Source of the DNA: Prorocentrum cordatum
Lineage: Eukaryota; Sar; Dinophyceae; Prorocentrales; Prorocentraceae
DNA: 64,000 nt
Direction of reading: 5' to 3'
Assembly: GCA_963575745.1 (NCBI GenBank)
Contig: CAUYUJ010022533.1
Location: 1-64,000, forward strand
Shown here piece after piece: positions 9,022 to 17,485 of the stretch (position 1 is its first letter; each line of letters begins with the position of its first letter). A program made the position numbers and the translations under genes. The notes under the pieces are model-generated. The model was not told where the DNA came from and did no database searches. It worked only from the letters and a program-made list of their open reading frames with translations.

Positions 9022-10182
9022 TCACGCTGGCGTCGCCGCCGCGGTCTGAGGGCCTGTGGCGGCGCCCTGATCGGCAGCGCTAGCCATAGCGTTGGCCGCG
9101 GCCTGCGCTGCCCGCGTCGCCGCCGCTGCTGTCGCCTCCTTGGCCTTCCTGATGCGCTGCGCCTCCGCCTCGATCGCCCCGGCGCGCTGGCGGGCGGCGG
9201 CGTCGGTCTCGCCCGTAGGGGCCGACGCCGCCGCGTCCGACCCCGCGGTGCTGCTGTCAGCTGCCGCAGGGGCCTGGCTCGCCGCTGCCGCTGACGCTGT
9301 GCCTGCGGGAGTGGCCTCAGCGGCGCCACCTCCCTCGGCCCTGCGCGTCTTGGCCGTGGCGGGCGGCGACTGCCTCCTGCGTGGCCTTCCCTTGTCCCTC
9401 CAGTTCGTGATGGACTCGCTCTTGGCCGTGAGATCCTTCTTGGTTGTCTGCAGGTCGGCCTCGAGCTTGAGCAGGGCATCCTGCTCGGCGCCCTCACACT
9501 CGCACTCGCTCGACCGAACTTTGTCGAAGAAGTCCGTGTCCCAGTCGATGTCAAATTTGACCTCGCCATCGTCGGGTGCCTCATTCGCTGCCTCGGCAGC
9601 GGGGGCGGCGGCGAAGCCCGCCTGCGCCGCCAAGGCCTTGGCCGCCGTCCTGCGGGCGATCTCGGCTTCGGCGAGGACCCTCGCAATCTCCGCTTCCTTC
9701 GCCTCCGCCCGCGAGAGCGCCTCGCGGCGCCTGCTGACTTGCTGCGCCGCCGGGTCGCGCTTGTAGTTCGCGTCCTTCCACGCGCTGGCCGCCCGCTTGA
9801 CCGCCTCCTCTGCTCTCAGAGGGGGGGCCGCGGGCTCTGTCCGCTGCTGGATGGCCGCCGTGAGCGCTGCCACAGGAAGCGGATCCTCGGCGACGCCGAG
9901 AGCTTGGGTGAGGACCTCGATCGGAGGCGCCGCGACGGCGAGCTGGAACTGGTTGCCTCCTGCTGCACCTCCTTTGCGGCCGCCGCCTCCTTTGCCACTC
10001 TGAGCCCCGTCTGGGCCTCCACCCTTCGGCGTGCATGTCTTTACCTGTCTACTGCAGCGCGCGCATGCGTTCGAATATTGTGCCAACGCGTCGCTCCAGT
10101 CGTGCCGATGACAGCCGCGGCAAGTGGGCCACGTGCGAGCTGGCTGCTGTTGCAGAGGTGCCGTATTCTCCGCCTTGCCCAT
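9022..10182 (-). CDS. LINE A ORF1 protein: zinc-finger, Ala-rich coiled-coil nucleic-acid binder
   Basis: A 386-residue intact frame at the 5' end of LINE A. Residues 18-43 carry W-x2-C-x2-C-x15-C-x2-C (C21, C24, C40, C43), a zinc ribbon or treble-clef-like finger. A Gly/Lys-rich basic patch follows (about 50-80), then long Ala/Glu/Arg heptad-like stretches (about 120-210 and 300-385) that should form coiled coils. An acidic FDIDWDTDFF segment lies near 225. ORF1 proteins of LINEs coat the element RNA and form the ribonucleoprotein needed for retrotransposition. The architecture matches the ORF1 of LINE D and the broken ORF1 of LINE C. The ATG is the first in this frame after the 5' leader. 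It ends 62 bp before the ORF2 remnants. It is intact although ORF2 is not. Confidence 0.75.
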   Translation of the reverse strand: MGKAENTAPLQQQPARTWPTCRGCHRHDWSDALAQYSNACARCSRQVKTCTPKGGGPDGAQSGKGGGGRKGGAAGGNQFQLAVAAPPIEVLTQALGVAEDPLPVAALTAAIQQRTEPAAPPLRAEEAVKRAASAWKDANYKRDPAAQQVSRRREALSRAEAKEAEIARVLAEAEIARRTAAKALAAQAGFAAAPAAEAANEAPDDGEVKFDIDWDTDFFDKVRSSECECEGAEQDALLKLEADLQTTKKDLTAKSESITNWRDKGRPRRRQSPPATAKTRRAEGGGAAEATPAGTASAAAASQAPAAADSSTAGSDAAASAPTGETDAAARQRAGAIEAEAQRIRKAKEATAAAATRAAQAAANAMASAADQGAATGPQTAAATPA

Positions 10183-10337
10183 TTCTCACACATTTTGCCG
10201 ATCAGATCGTCCGCGAAAAACAGGGGCGGCAGACCGATTGCCCGCAGAGCGCCCCGTGGCGGCGGCGGGAGCTGGACTGAACAACCTGCCTCGCACACGG
10301 GGGTGACAGGACTTGGTCCTCGAGCCCAATGTGCTTG
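10183..10337 (-). other. LINE A 5' leader region
   Basis: 155 bp between the right target duplication and the ORF1 start. The first bases on the sense strand are CAAG followed by CACATTGGGCTCGAG, which matches 10 of 15 positions of the relict spliced-leader motif CCATTTTGGCTCAAG. That is suggestive of a decayed leader but too weak to call one. Confidence 0.4.
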
Positions 10338-10356
10338 AGAGGCAGGGATGAGAGAG
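10338..10356. repeat. Target-site duplication of LINE A, right copy
   Basis: Exact 19-bp copy of 3757-3775. Beyond it the CRU sequence resumes with GGAAGGAGGCGAGGAGG, as in the uninterrupted copies near 21230 and 36370. Confidence 0.85.
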
Positions 10357-10915
10357 GGAAGGAGGCGAGGAGGGAAGAGAAGTGACGAGGAGGAGGGGGC
10401 AGCGGGGGGAGTGGAGCGCGGCGCTGTCTCTTCAAAACGATTAGGGACAGGTGTTCGTTCGAGGACCAGCGTGCCTTTCACGGCGATGCCAGTTGAGCGT
10501 CGAGGGTGGAGCCTTGCGACCCGCCGTTTGCTTCTGGGGCTCATCTAAGGGGCCTCTCGAGCTTTGTTGGTCCCAAAGAGAGACATAAACCTAACTTCCG
10601 GGATTCCTCGCGGTTGTTTCGGATTTGCGTCGGGCCCTCCAGGTGGCACGCGCTCCGCGCGCCAGGCAGAGAGGGCCCCCGTGCTGATCCAAGAAATGTT
10701 CGTGGACCTCCGAAGGTTTATGTTTATGCAGTTGTGTGTTCCACTACGGACGCTGCTTGGTGTCTCTTGGTTTTCTTGGGAGCCTCTCGAGCCGTCCTTT
10801 GGAGCTTGCTGGGGGAGTGGTGGGGGCTCGTTGGACCGTCTAGGAGGCCTAATGGGAACCAGCGGCGTGTGGTGCCGCATTGGGGCCAAGGCTTTCATTT
10901 CAATCGTAATTACGT
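10338..10915 (+). repeat. CRU-0, right part (end block)
   Basis: Matches 21220-22097, 36350-37195 and 46855-47720: GTGGAGCGCGGCGCTGTCTC, CCAGCGTGCCTTTCA, CTCATCTAAGGGGCCTCTCG, GTGCTGATCCAAGAAATGT and finally GCTTTCATTTCAATCG. Relative to CRU-1 about 300 bp is missing after the GCGCTGTCTCTTCAA stretch. It ends at 10915, where the RT-RNase H insertion starts. No coding signal is conserved between copies. Confidence 0.85.
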
Positions 10916-11014
10916 AGCACCCCGCAATTGCGGATGCGAATTAGGGGGCGGGCGCGGGCGACGCGGGCGTCGAGCCGGCGGACCTCGCGGCCCTCGCATT
11001 CCTTGTCGATGGCG

Positions 11015-11208
11015 CCCTCCTCCTCCTCCTCCCCCTCCTCCTCCTCTTGTTCCTCCTCCCCCTCCTCCTCTTCCTCGTCCGCGTCCTCGTCCTCATCGTC
11101 GTCCTCGTCGTCGTCGTCGTCGTCGTCCGCCTCCTCTTCCTCCACCTCCTCCTCCTCCTCTTCCTCCTTTTCCTCCTCCTCCTCCTCCTCCTCATCCTCC
11201 TCCTCCGA
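11015..11208. repeat. (TCC/TCG)n pyrimidine-rich microsatellite
   Basis: TCC, TCG and TCT triplets immediately upstream of the RT frame. The RT reading frame runs through it without stops, but the peptide is pure low complexity, so it is probably a 5' junction repeat and not protein. Confidence 0.85.
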
Positions 11209-11214
11209 GGTTGA

Positions 11215-12713
11215 GGGCATGGCAGCGCGACCTGGACGATGGGGGCATCTTCAACACAGGGGAGGGCAGGAAGGTCACGGACTGCGCGTGGCGCGCTGCT
11301 GCGCGCGGCGAGGCAGCGGTCGGCACGGGCCAGGCCTTCCTCGTGCTGCTGTGGGACCTGGCCAAAGCCTTCGAGAAGGTCGCGCACGCCAAGCTGATCC
11401 AAACGGCGCGTGCTGTGGGCCTCCCCGCGGCGATCCTGCGGGTGGTGGTCGACGCTTTCAGGTAGACCAGGTACGTGGTCATGGGCGGAATGGTCTCCGC
11501 GGGCATCCTGCCCGACAACGGCATTGTGGCCGGGTGTTTTTCTGCGACGTACGCCTTGGCGGCATACCTCATCGCGGACTTGAAGGCCCAGAAGGAGCGC
11601 CACCCCGAGGTGCTGCTCTCCGTCCACGTGGACGACATCGGGCAGGAGGTCGTGGCGGGCACGGAGGGCGAGGCCATCGCGCTCCTCGCCGACGCCGCCG
11701 GGGACCTTAAGGCCGCGCTGCAGCAGGGCCTGCACATGGAGCTGGCCAGCGGCAAGGTCACCGTTCTCGGCTCCACGGACCGCATCTCCAGCTGTGCGCA
11801 GGACGCCCTCCGCAGCCTTGGCCTGCCGCCGAAGGCTGCGTGCCGCTGGCGCGGGACGGGCCCCATGAGGTACCTCTGCGTGGACTTTCGCGCGGGCCGC
11901 CGCGCGCCGCTGCGCGGGGTGCCCGGTGCTCGTCGCAGCGGCGCCGCCAGTCACAGACGCGAGCTCCATGGCGTCGTCCACGGCGCAGGCCCTGCGAGGA
12001 GGGCGAGGCTACGCCTGGGCCGAGCGCGGATGCGCAAGGCGCTGCAGGCGGCCGCCATTGTGGCGGGCGGCAAGCGGGTCTGGCACACTGCGGCGCTCCT
12101 GTCTGCACGCTGGGGTGGCGAGGTTACGGGTTTCACGGGCCTCGAGATCAGCGACCTCCGCGCCCGCGCGAAGCGCGTGCACGGGCACCCGTGCGTCAGC
12201 AGCGACATCATGGGCGCGCTGCCTCCCGCCTTGGATCCGCTGGGCGACGTCGCATCGGCTGGCACTGCGAGGTACGCGGAGGAGTGGTGGCGCACCACAG
12301 ACCGCAGGCAGGCGAATGGGCGCGTCATCCCAGCCCCCTGTCTGGAGGCTGCCTTCGACGTGGCCCTCGGCGACTACCAGGAGGGTCGCGCTGAAGCAGG
12401 GCCCATTGGGGCCATGTTGCGCGTGCTGAAGTGGGCGGGCTGGGCCGCCATGCATGCAACCTCTTTTCTCTCGCCCACGCATGGCGAGATCTCCGTCCTC
12501 GCTCGAGGACCCAAGGAGGTTGGCCTGATCTGCCAGGCCGACGTGCTACGTGAAGTTGAACGGCGTGCGGATGCAGCTGCAGCCTCGCTCTTCGGCCTGA
12601 GGGGCACGCCGATCTGGTGGGAGGCGTTGAGGTCTGTCGTGGGCGCCAAGCGCATCGACCCCCTTCCATCGCCACAGCCTCGTCTCGGTGTTCGGCGGCA
12701 CGTTCGTGGCTAG
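11215..12713 (+). pseudogene. Reverse transcriptase of an RT-RNase H retroelement, one in-frame TAG
   Basis: A 500-codon plus frame interrupted only by TAG at 11463-11465. Motif A is LLWDLAKAFEKV (about 11348-11383). The motif B region is GIVAGCFSATYALAAYL. Motif C is SVHVDDIGQ (about 11619-11640) with both aspartates. A thumb-like region follows, ending at 12713. Non-LTR RT with V-D-D is characteristic of this group of dinoflagellate elements. No endonuclease domain is seen upstream, so the 5' half is missing. After 12713 the reading continues in other frames toward the RNase H domain. Identification as RT is firm; clade is not assigned. Confidence 0.85.
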
Positions 12714-12989
12714 GACGCTGGCCGCCCGACGGGGCTACGCGGTCAGCCCGCTGCGCCCGGCATGCAGCGTCGAGGACACCCCGCTGCGCCGCGTCATGGA
12801 CTGCGGCGCGCTGGAGAGCGGCAGAAGTGGGCAGGGCGACGCCTGGCCTGAGGCCGTCGCCGCCTTCCGCGCCTGCGCCGGCTGCACTCTCGAGCGCCAC
12901 TTGCCGCCGCAGAGCCCCTCCCTCCACCTCGCGCCTCCTTCGTCTGTCACTCGTGCTTTCGTGGGGGATGAGGAGGTCAGTCTGTCGCG

Positions 12990-13545
12990 GTTCCGTTTTG
13001 TCTCAGGGGAGCCCGCGGCTGGCGACGGATCGGCCTCGACTTCGCTGCCCGAGTCGCTTCGTCGGGGGGGGGGGGGGGGTCGGGGTTGAGCAGTGGAGCC
13101 CAGCCACGGGCAAGCTCCACCGCCACCTAGGGACCCTCCCGCCCACCTCGGCCCAGACGGCCGCGGAGGCGGAGCACCAGGCTTTTGCGGGAGGGGCCAG
13201 ATTTAGTGATGGCTCCTGTGACTACGTTGGGGATTGCTCGGCGGCCCTCTCAATCGCCCGTGCCGGGGTTGTGGCAGGTGCGACCCCCAGAAGTCGTTTC
13301 GCTGGCCGCTGGAGGGAGCTGCCACGGCAAGACGCCGCCTTCAAGGGCTCCACACGCAGAAGGCCCATGTGGAGGTCCCTGAGAGCCCCGCGTCTCCCGC
13401 TGAATGGAGGGCCTTGGTTATGTGACCAGGCCGACCAGGCTGCCAAGTCGGCCTGCAAGCTGCGCGATATCCACGGCCCCACTATGGCCCATCTCGAAGG
13501 CCAGCTTGCGCGGGTCTCGAAATCCCACCAGCCCTCTGGGCGTCG
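12990..13545 (+). pseudogene. RNase H domain of the RT-RNase H retroelement (frameshifted)
   Basis: Pieces in three frames line up as one RNase H domain: TAAEAEHQAFA (catalytic Glu region) and YVGDCSAAL (catalytic Asp), both about 13155-13255; TQKAHVEVPESPASPAEW (the K-x-H motif, about 13350-13400); and CDQADQAAKSA (about 13422-13455, the N-x-x-A-D motif with the A-D replaced by D-Q-A-D). A 15-base G-run at 13064-13078 and other small indels break the frame. The same domain order occurs in LINE A. Beyond 13545 coding similarity is lost in a repeat block. Confidence 0.65.
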
Positions 13546-13639
13546 GTGGTTTAAGAGTTTCCTCTTCCACCCCTCCTTCTTCCCCTTCGGGGAGGGGTTT
13601 ACCCCTCCCCCTACCCCCTCCCCACTGACCTGGACAGGG

Positions 13640-14400
13640 GGTTCCGCGGCGCGTTGGAGCGCCCAAGATGGCCCAAGACGGCTCCAAGAGGGCCTCAGGG
13701 AGCCCAAGATACCCTCCAAGATGGCTCAAGATAGCGCAAGATGCCTCAAGATGGTCCCCATGATGTTCCAAGGCGTTCCAAGAACTCTCCAAGACGGTTC
13801 CAAGTGCCCACAAGAGCATCATTAGGATGCATCCAAGAGGCCAAAATGCTTCAACACCCTAGGGAAAATCAATGTTTTTGGTGTTCTCACTTTTTCGCTT
13901 GCGATGCACATCCGAGGCGTCAAGATGGCTCCAAGATGGCTCAAGATAGCTCCAAGAAGGGCCCAAGAAAGCCCCATGACGGCGCCAAGAGCGCCGAAGA
14001 GCGCTCCAAGAGCGGTCCCAGAGCGGTACAGGAGGCGATGTTTGGAGTTCCTGGGGGGGGGGAGAGGCGGGGGGGGGGCTCTAATTAAGGAACCCCCATT
14101 CTTTGATCGATTTCCTCCACGATGGCCGCAAGAGGCCCCCAGGATGCCCCAAGAGGCCGCAGGATGGCCCCAACATGGCCCCAAGAGGCCCCCCACGAGG
14201 CCCCCAGGAGGCCCCCCAGAGACCCCCAAGAGGCCCCAAGAGACCCCCCAGAGGCACCCAAGGTGCTCCCAGAGGCCCCAAGATGGCCCCAAGAGACCCC
14301 AAGAGGCCCCCAGGAGGCCCCAAAGAGGATTCCGAACGGCCCACAGAGGCCTCCCCGAGGCACCCAAGACGCCGAAAAGCCCCTCAGGACGACCCTCTAC
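13640..14400. repeat. CAAGATGGC / CAAGAGGCCC minisatellite, block 1
   Basis: Degenerate 10-20 bp units built on CCCAAGATGG, CCAAGAGGCC and CAAGACGGC fill this segment. An internal stretch (13830-14100) includes G-runs. The same unit type recurs at 57130-57640. The block separates the RNase H domain from the Cys-rich C-terminus that normally follow each other, so it appears to have expanded or inserted within the element. Long frames across it are artefacts. Confidence 0.75.
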
Positions 14401-15008
14401 TCGCCTGGGCGTCGTTTCTGGACGGGCTGGTGGGGATACGCGAAGCGTCTAGAATTCGCCGTAGCTGCTGCCCGTGTCCTTGCCTCGGGGCCAGCGCCCC
14501 GAGTTGAATGGAAGGACCTCCGACGGGCACAGTGCCCCAAGGTCCCCGCCTGCAAAATCGCCCACGATTTTATCCAGGTCGGACCCTCCCGCTGGCAGTG
14601 CAAGCTATGTTTGAGGTCTAAGGTGACCCCGCACAGTTCCCTGGACCAGCGGGACTGTAGGCAGAGCGATGTGCCGCCCAGCTTTCAGTGTGTGACCGAA
14701 TTCGCCCACACACACACGATATTGAGTGGTGTGAGCTCACCCCGCGGCCTGAGGCCGAGGTGGGTGACACCTTGTTGTTCTGCAAGAAGTGCTGCCAGTA
14801 CGCTTCCACGAAACCACTGGGCCTCGGCAAGGTTTGTCCCAGTTTTGGGATCCCCGGGTGGAAGCGCAATGAGGCAGCACAGCACAAGTTGCGCCGATTT
14901 CTGCAGAGCAAGCACCCCAAGCACGGGAATGAGGATAGGATTATTGCTCATTGGCCCCTCTTGGGACAGCTGCACGGAGCTGGCAAGGCTCCAGTTTCTC
15001 CCCGCTAG
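14401..15008 (+). pseudogene. Cys-rich C-terminal domain of the RT-RNase H retroelement
   Basis: One frame gives VEWKDLRRAQCPKVPACKIAHDFIQ and then WQCKLCLRSK (C-x2-C). After a shift near 14690 a second frame gives HTHDIEWCELT, LLFCKKCCQYAS, KPLGLGKVC and a basic HKLRRFLQSKHPK tail. The C-x2-C pairs followed by G-L-x-x-x-C are the same pattern as the tail of LINE A (WYCAACGYY...GLADEC). This is probably a zinc-binding nucleic-acid contact region at the end of ORF2. Function is inferred from position only. Confidence 0.65.
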
Positions 15009-15118
15009 GTTTCGGGCCCGTTTCAAGCTGGCCCCAGTGGCCAGACCTCTGCTGGGTGGCAAAAACGATCCTTCCCCTCCTCCTTTCCGTCGTCGTCGTC
15101 CTCCGCCACCTGGCGGAT

Positions 15119-15640
15119 GGGTCGCGGGCTCTCCACCTCCACTTGAAAGGAATTCAAGAACAGCCCGCAGCAGGCGCCGAACATTTTGATTTGTACACTG
15201 AACGCGGTTCGGGTCGCAGGTTCTCCACCTGGAACGAATGCAAAAGAAACCCGCCGCAGGCGCCGAAGTTTTGGCTTGTTGAGTGAACGTAGTTTGGTTC
15301 GCGGGTGTGGTCGCGGGCTCTCCATCTCCACCTGGAAGAAATCCAAAAACAGCCCGCCACAGGCGCTGGAAATTTTCATTTGTACACTGAACGCGGTTTG
15401 GGTCGCGGGTGGGTCGCAGGTTCTCCACCTGGAACGACTGCAAAAAAAAAAAAAACGCCGCAGGCGCCGAAAAATTTGGGTGGGTCGCGGGGTGGGTCGC
15501 GGGTGGGTCGCGGGTGGGTCGCGGTGGGTCGCGGATGGGTCGCGGGCGCGGTTTGGGTCGCGGGTGGGTCGCAGGCTCTCCACTTGGAACGGATGCGCAA
15601 GAAACCCGCCGCAGGCGCCGAAAATTTTGGGTGGGTCGCG
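15119..15640. repeat. ~92-bp tandem repeat, five units
   Basis: Units start near 15121, 15211, 15308, 15401 and 15556. Each has GTCGC(G/A)GG(C/T)TCTCCA, a purine-rich AA(C)GAA stretch and a GCAGGCGCCGAA core. Two unit subtypes alternate. An A-run (15441-15454) marks unit 4. The repeat directly follows the 3' end of the RT-RNase H element. Confidence 0.8.
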
Positions 15641-15955
15641 GGGTGGGTCGCGGGTGGGTCGCGGGTGGGTCGGGGTGGGTCGCGGGTGGGTCGCGGGAGG
15701 GTCGCGGGAGGGTCGTGGGGTGGGTCTCGGGTGGGTCGCCGGTGGGTCGCCGGTGGGTCGCCGGTGGGTCGCCGGGGGGGTCTCGGGGTGGGTCGCGGGC
15801 GGGTCGCGGGGTGAGTCGCGGGTGGGTCTCGGGTGGGTCGCGGGTGGGTCGCGGGGTGGGTCGCGGGTGGGTCGCGGGGTGGGTCGCGGGTGGGTCGCGG
15901 GTGGGTCGCGGGGTGGGTCGCGGGTGGGTCGCGGGCCGGGTCGCGGGTGGGACGA
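15478..15955 (+). repeat. (GGGTGGGTCGC)n G-rich minisatellite
   Basis: About 40 copies of an 11-bp unit with GGGTGGGT and GGGGTGGG variants, appearing to have expanded from the GGGTCGCGGG edge of the 92-bp repeat. The clustered G-triplets on one strand could form G-quadruplexes. Arg/Asp/Pro- or Gly/Trp-rich frames across it are artefacts. Confidence 0.9.
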
Positions 15956-16075
15956 CGACAACAACAAACAACAACCAACAAAGAACAAACAACAAAGAAC
16001 AAACAACAAACAACAAACAGCAAACAACAAACAACACCACCACCACCACCAACAACAACAACACCAACAACAATA
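15956..16075 (+). repeat. (AAC/AAAC)n microsatellite
   Basis: AACAAC and AACAAAC units with a short (ACC)n patch at 16036-16052. It is A-rich on the sense strand of the insertion and lies near its right end, so it might be a 3' tail. The bases at 16076-16152 are unassigned. Confidence 0.85.
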
Positions 16076-16917
16076 ATCCGCATCGTGGAATTTCACTTCA
16101 GCCACGCACCCAGGGACAGTGAATGACCGTTCGGTTCAGCCCCCTCACTCTGACCATGCTCGACGCTCGTGTTTGCACATCGACGGGTTCGGCTGCAGGG
16201 TGTGAACACGAAGCTTTGAGACCCAGCGATCCGCCAAGGTTGGGACCATGGGGAGGGTTGGGTCACGAGGCGCATTCCTCCCTGTGGGAGTCAAGGACTG
16301 CAGGGAGGAGCTAGGGATGCATCCCTGGGCCACCAGCAGCATGGAGGGCGTGTGGGGTTCATCATCCTTCCGCGTTCCACCTCTCTTCTCCCCCCTCCTC
16401 CCTGCTCCCTTCCACCTGTGCCTCCCTGCTCCCCCCCGCCTCCTCCATCCTACGTCTCGCCCTCCTCCTCCCATCCCAGAGCATCCCACCGCGTAAGAAC
16501 CTACAGTATATCCGACATGCGACAAACATTTTCGTCGTCGTAATCGCCTTCCTCCACCTTCCTCCATCCTCTTCCTCCACCTCGTACCCCATCCCTCCTC
16601 ATCCTGTGTCCATCCCATGTCACCCATCTTCTGGCCCCCCCCCTCTCACTCATTTCCAGCTCCATCCCCCATCCTCACCACTAAACATGCCTCCCTCGGT
16701 CCTCCCAACTCCTTCCTGTTCCCTTCCTCCCTTCCTCTCGTACTCCTCCTCCATCCCTCCTCCTCCCTCTCTCGTCCGCCCTCCTTCCCCTTCCTCCGAG
16801 CCATCCTCCTCCACCTCCTCCTCCTCCTCCTCCTCCTCTTCCTCATCCTCCTCTTACCCCTCCTCCTCGTCCTCCTCCTTCTTCTCCTCCTCCTATCCCT
16901 CCTCTTCCTCCCAGTCA

Positions 16918-16933
16918 TCATCAGCAGCATCAG

Positions 16934-16977
<44 letters not shown>

Positions 16978-17153
16978 GCATCATCATCATCAGCAGCAGC
17001 AGCATCATCATCGCCATCATCATCAGCAGCATCATCATCAGATCCATCATCCTTATCAGCATGATCATCGTCAACAGCATCACAATCAGCATCAGCATCA
17101 TCATCACCATCACCATCAGCATCATCAACAGCATCAGCATCAGCATCATGATG

Positions 17154-17195
<42 letters not shown>

Positions 17196-17485
17196 GTCAT
17201 CGTCATCGCCATCATCATCATCAGCATCATCATCAGCAACACCATCACCACCATCATTGTCATCGTTAACAGCAGCATCTGCATCAGCATCAGCATCATA
17301 ACCAGCATCATCAACATCGTCAGCATCATCATCATCATCATCATCATCACCATCGTCGTCATCATCATTGCCAGCACCAGCTGCATCAGCATCAGTATCA
17401 TCATTGTCATCATCATCCGCATCATCACCATTATAATCGTTATCACTATGGTCAGCATGATCATCATCGTGATCATCGTTATCAT
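16918..17485 (+). repeat. (ATC)n tract of CRU-1, uninterrupted
   Basis: About 570 bp of ATC/ATCAGC/ATCGTC triplets. In CRU-2, 3 and 4 the equivalent tract is split by LINE insertions; here it is whole. Poly-Met, poly-Ser, poly-Ile or poly-His frames across it are artefacts. Confidence 0.9.

Larger units (their letters stand above)
3776..10337 (-). mobile_element. LINE A: full-length non-LTR retrotransposon (6.56 kb)
   Basis: Read on the minus strand the element runs: 5' leader (10337-10183), ORF1 (10182-9022), then ORF2 remnants in the order APE-type endonuclease (8812-7873), linker, RT (6929-5429), RNase H (4872-4400), Cys-rich C-terminus (to 3820), 3' UTR with two hairpins and a short TATCT-type tail. 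It is bounded by an exact 19-bp target duplication in the CRU. Endonuclease plus RT plus RNase H in one element is the I-clade type of architecture. ORF2 has many frameshifts and lost catalytic residues, so this copy is dead. It is inserted outside any (ATC)n tract, unlike LINEs B, C and D. Confidence 0.9.
10916..16152 (+). mobile_element. Composite insertion between CRU-0 and CRU-1: RT-RNase H retroelement plus tandem repeats
   Basis: CRU sequence stops at AATCGTAATTAC (10915) and restarts at ACCATGCTCGACGCTCG (16153). In CRU-1/2, 2/3 and 3/4 those two segments are adjacent. The inserted 5.2 kb contains a (TCC)n tract, RT, RNase H, a CAAG-type repeat block, a Cys-rich C-terminus, a ~92-bp tandem repeat, a G-rich repeat and an (AAC)n tract. 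No clear target duplication is seen, so it may have come in by more than one event. Confidence 0.7.

Noticed and set aside
10183-10337. Spliced leader at the 5' end of LINE A
   Set aside because: Only CAAG plus a 10-of-15 match to the relict motif; too weak to separate from chance.
14122-16073. Long frames (355-462 codons) on both strands across 14.1-16.1 kb
   Set aside because: They run through the CAAGA minisatellite and the GGGTGGGTCGC array. Only the Cys-rich segment 14401-15008 has protein character.
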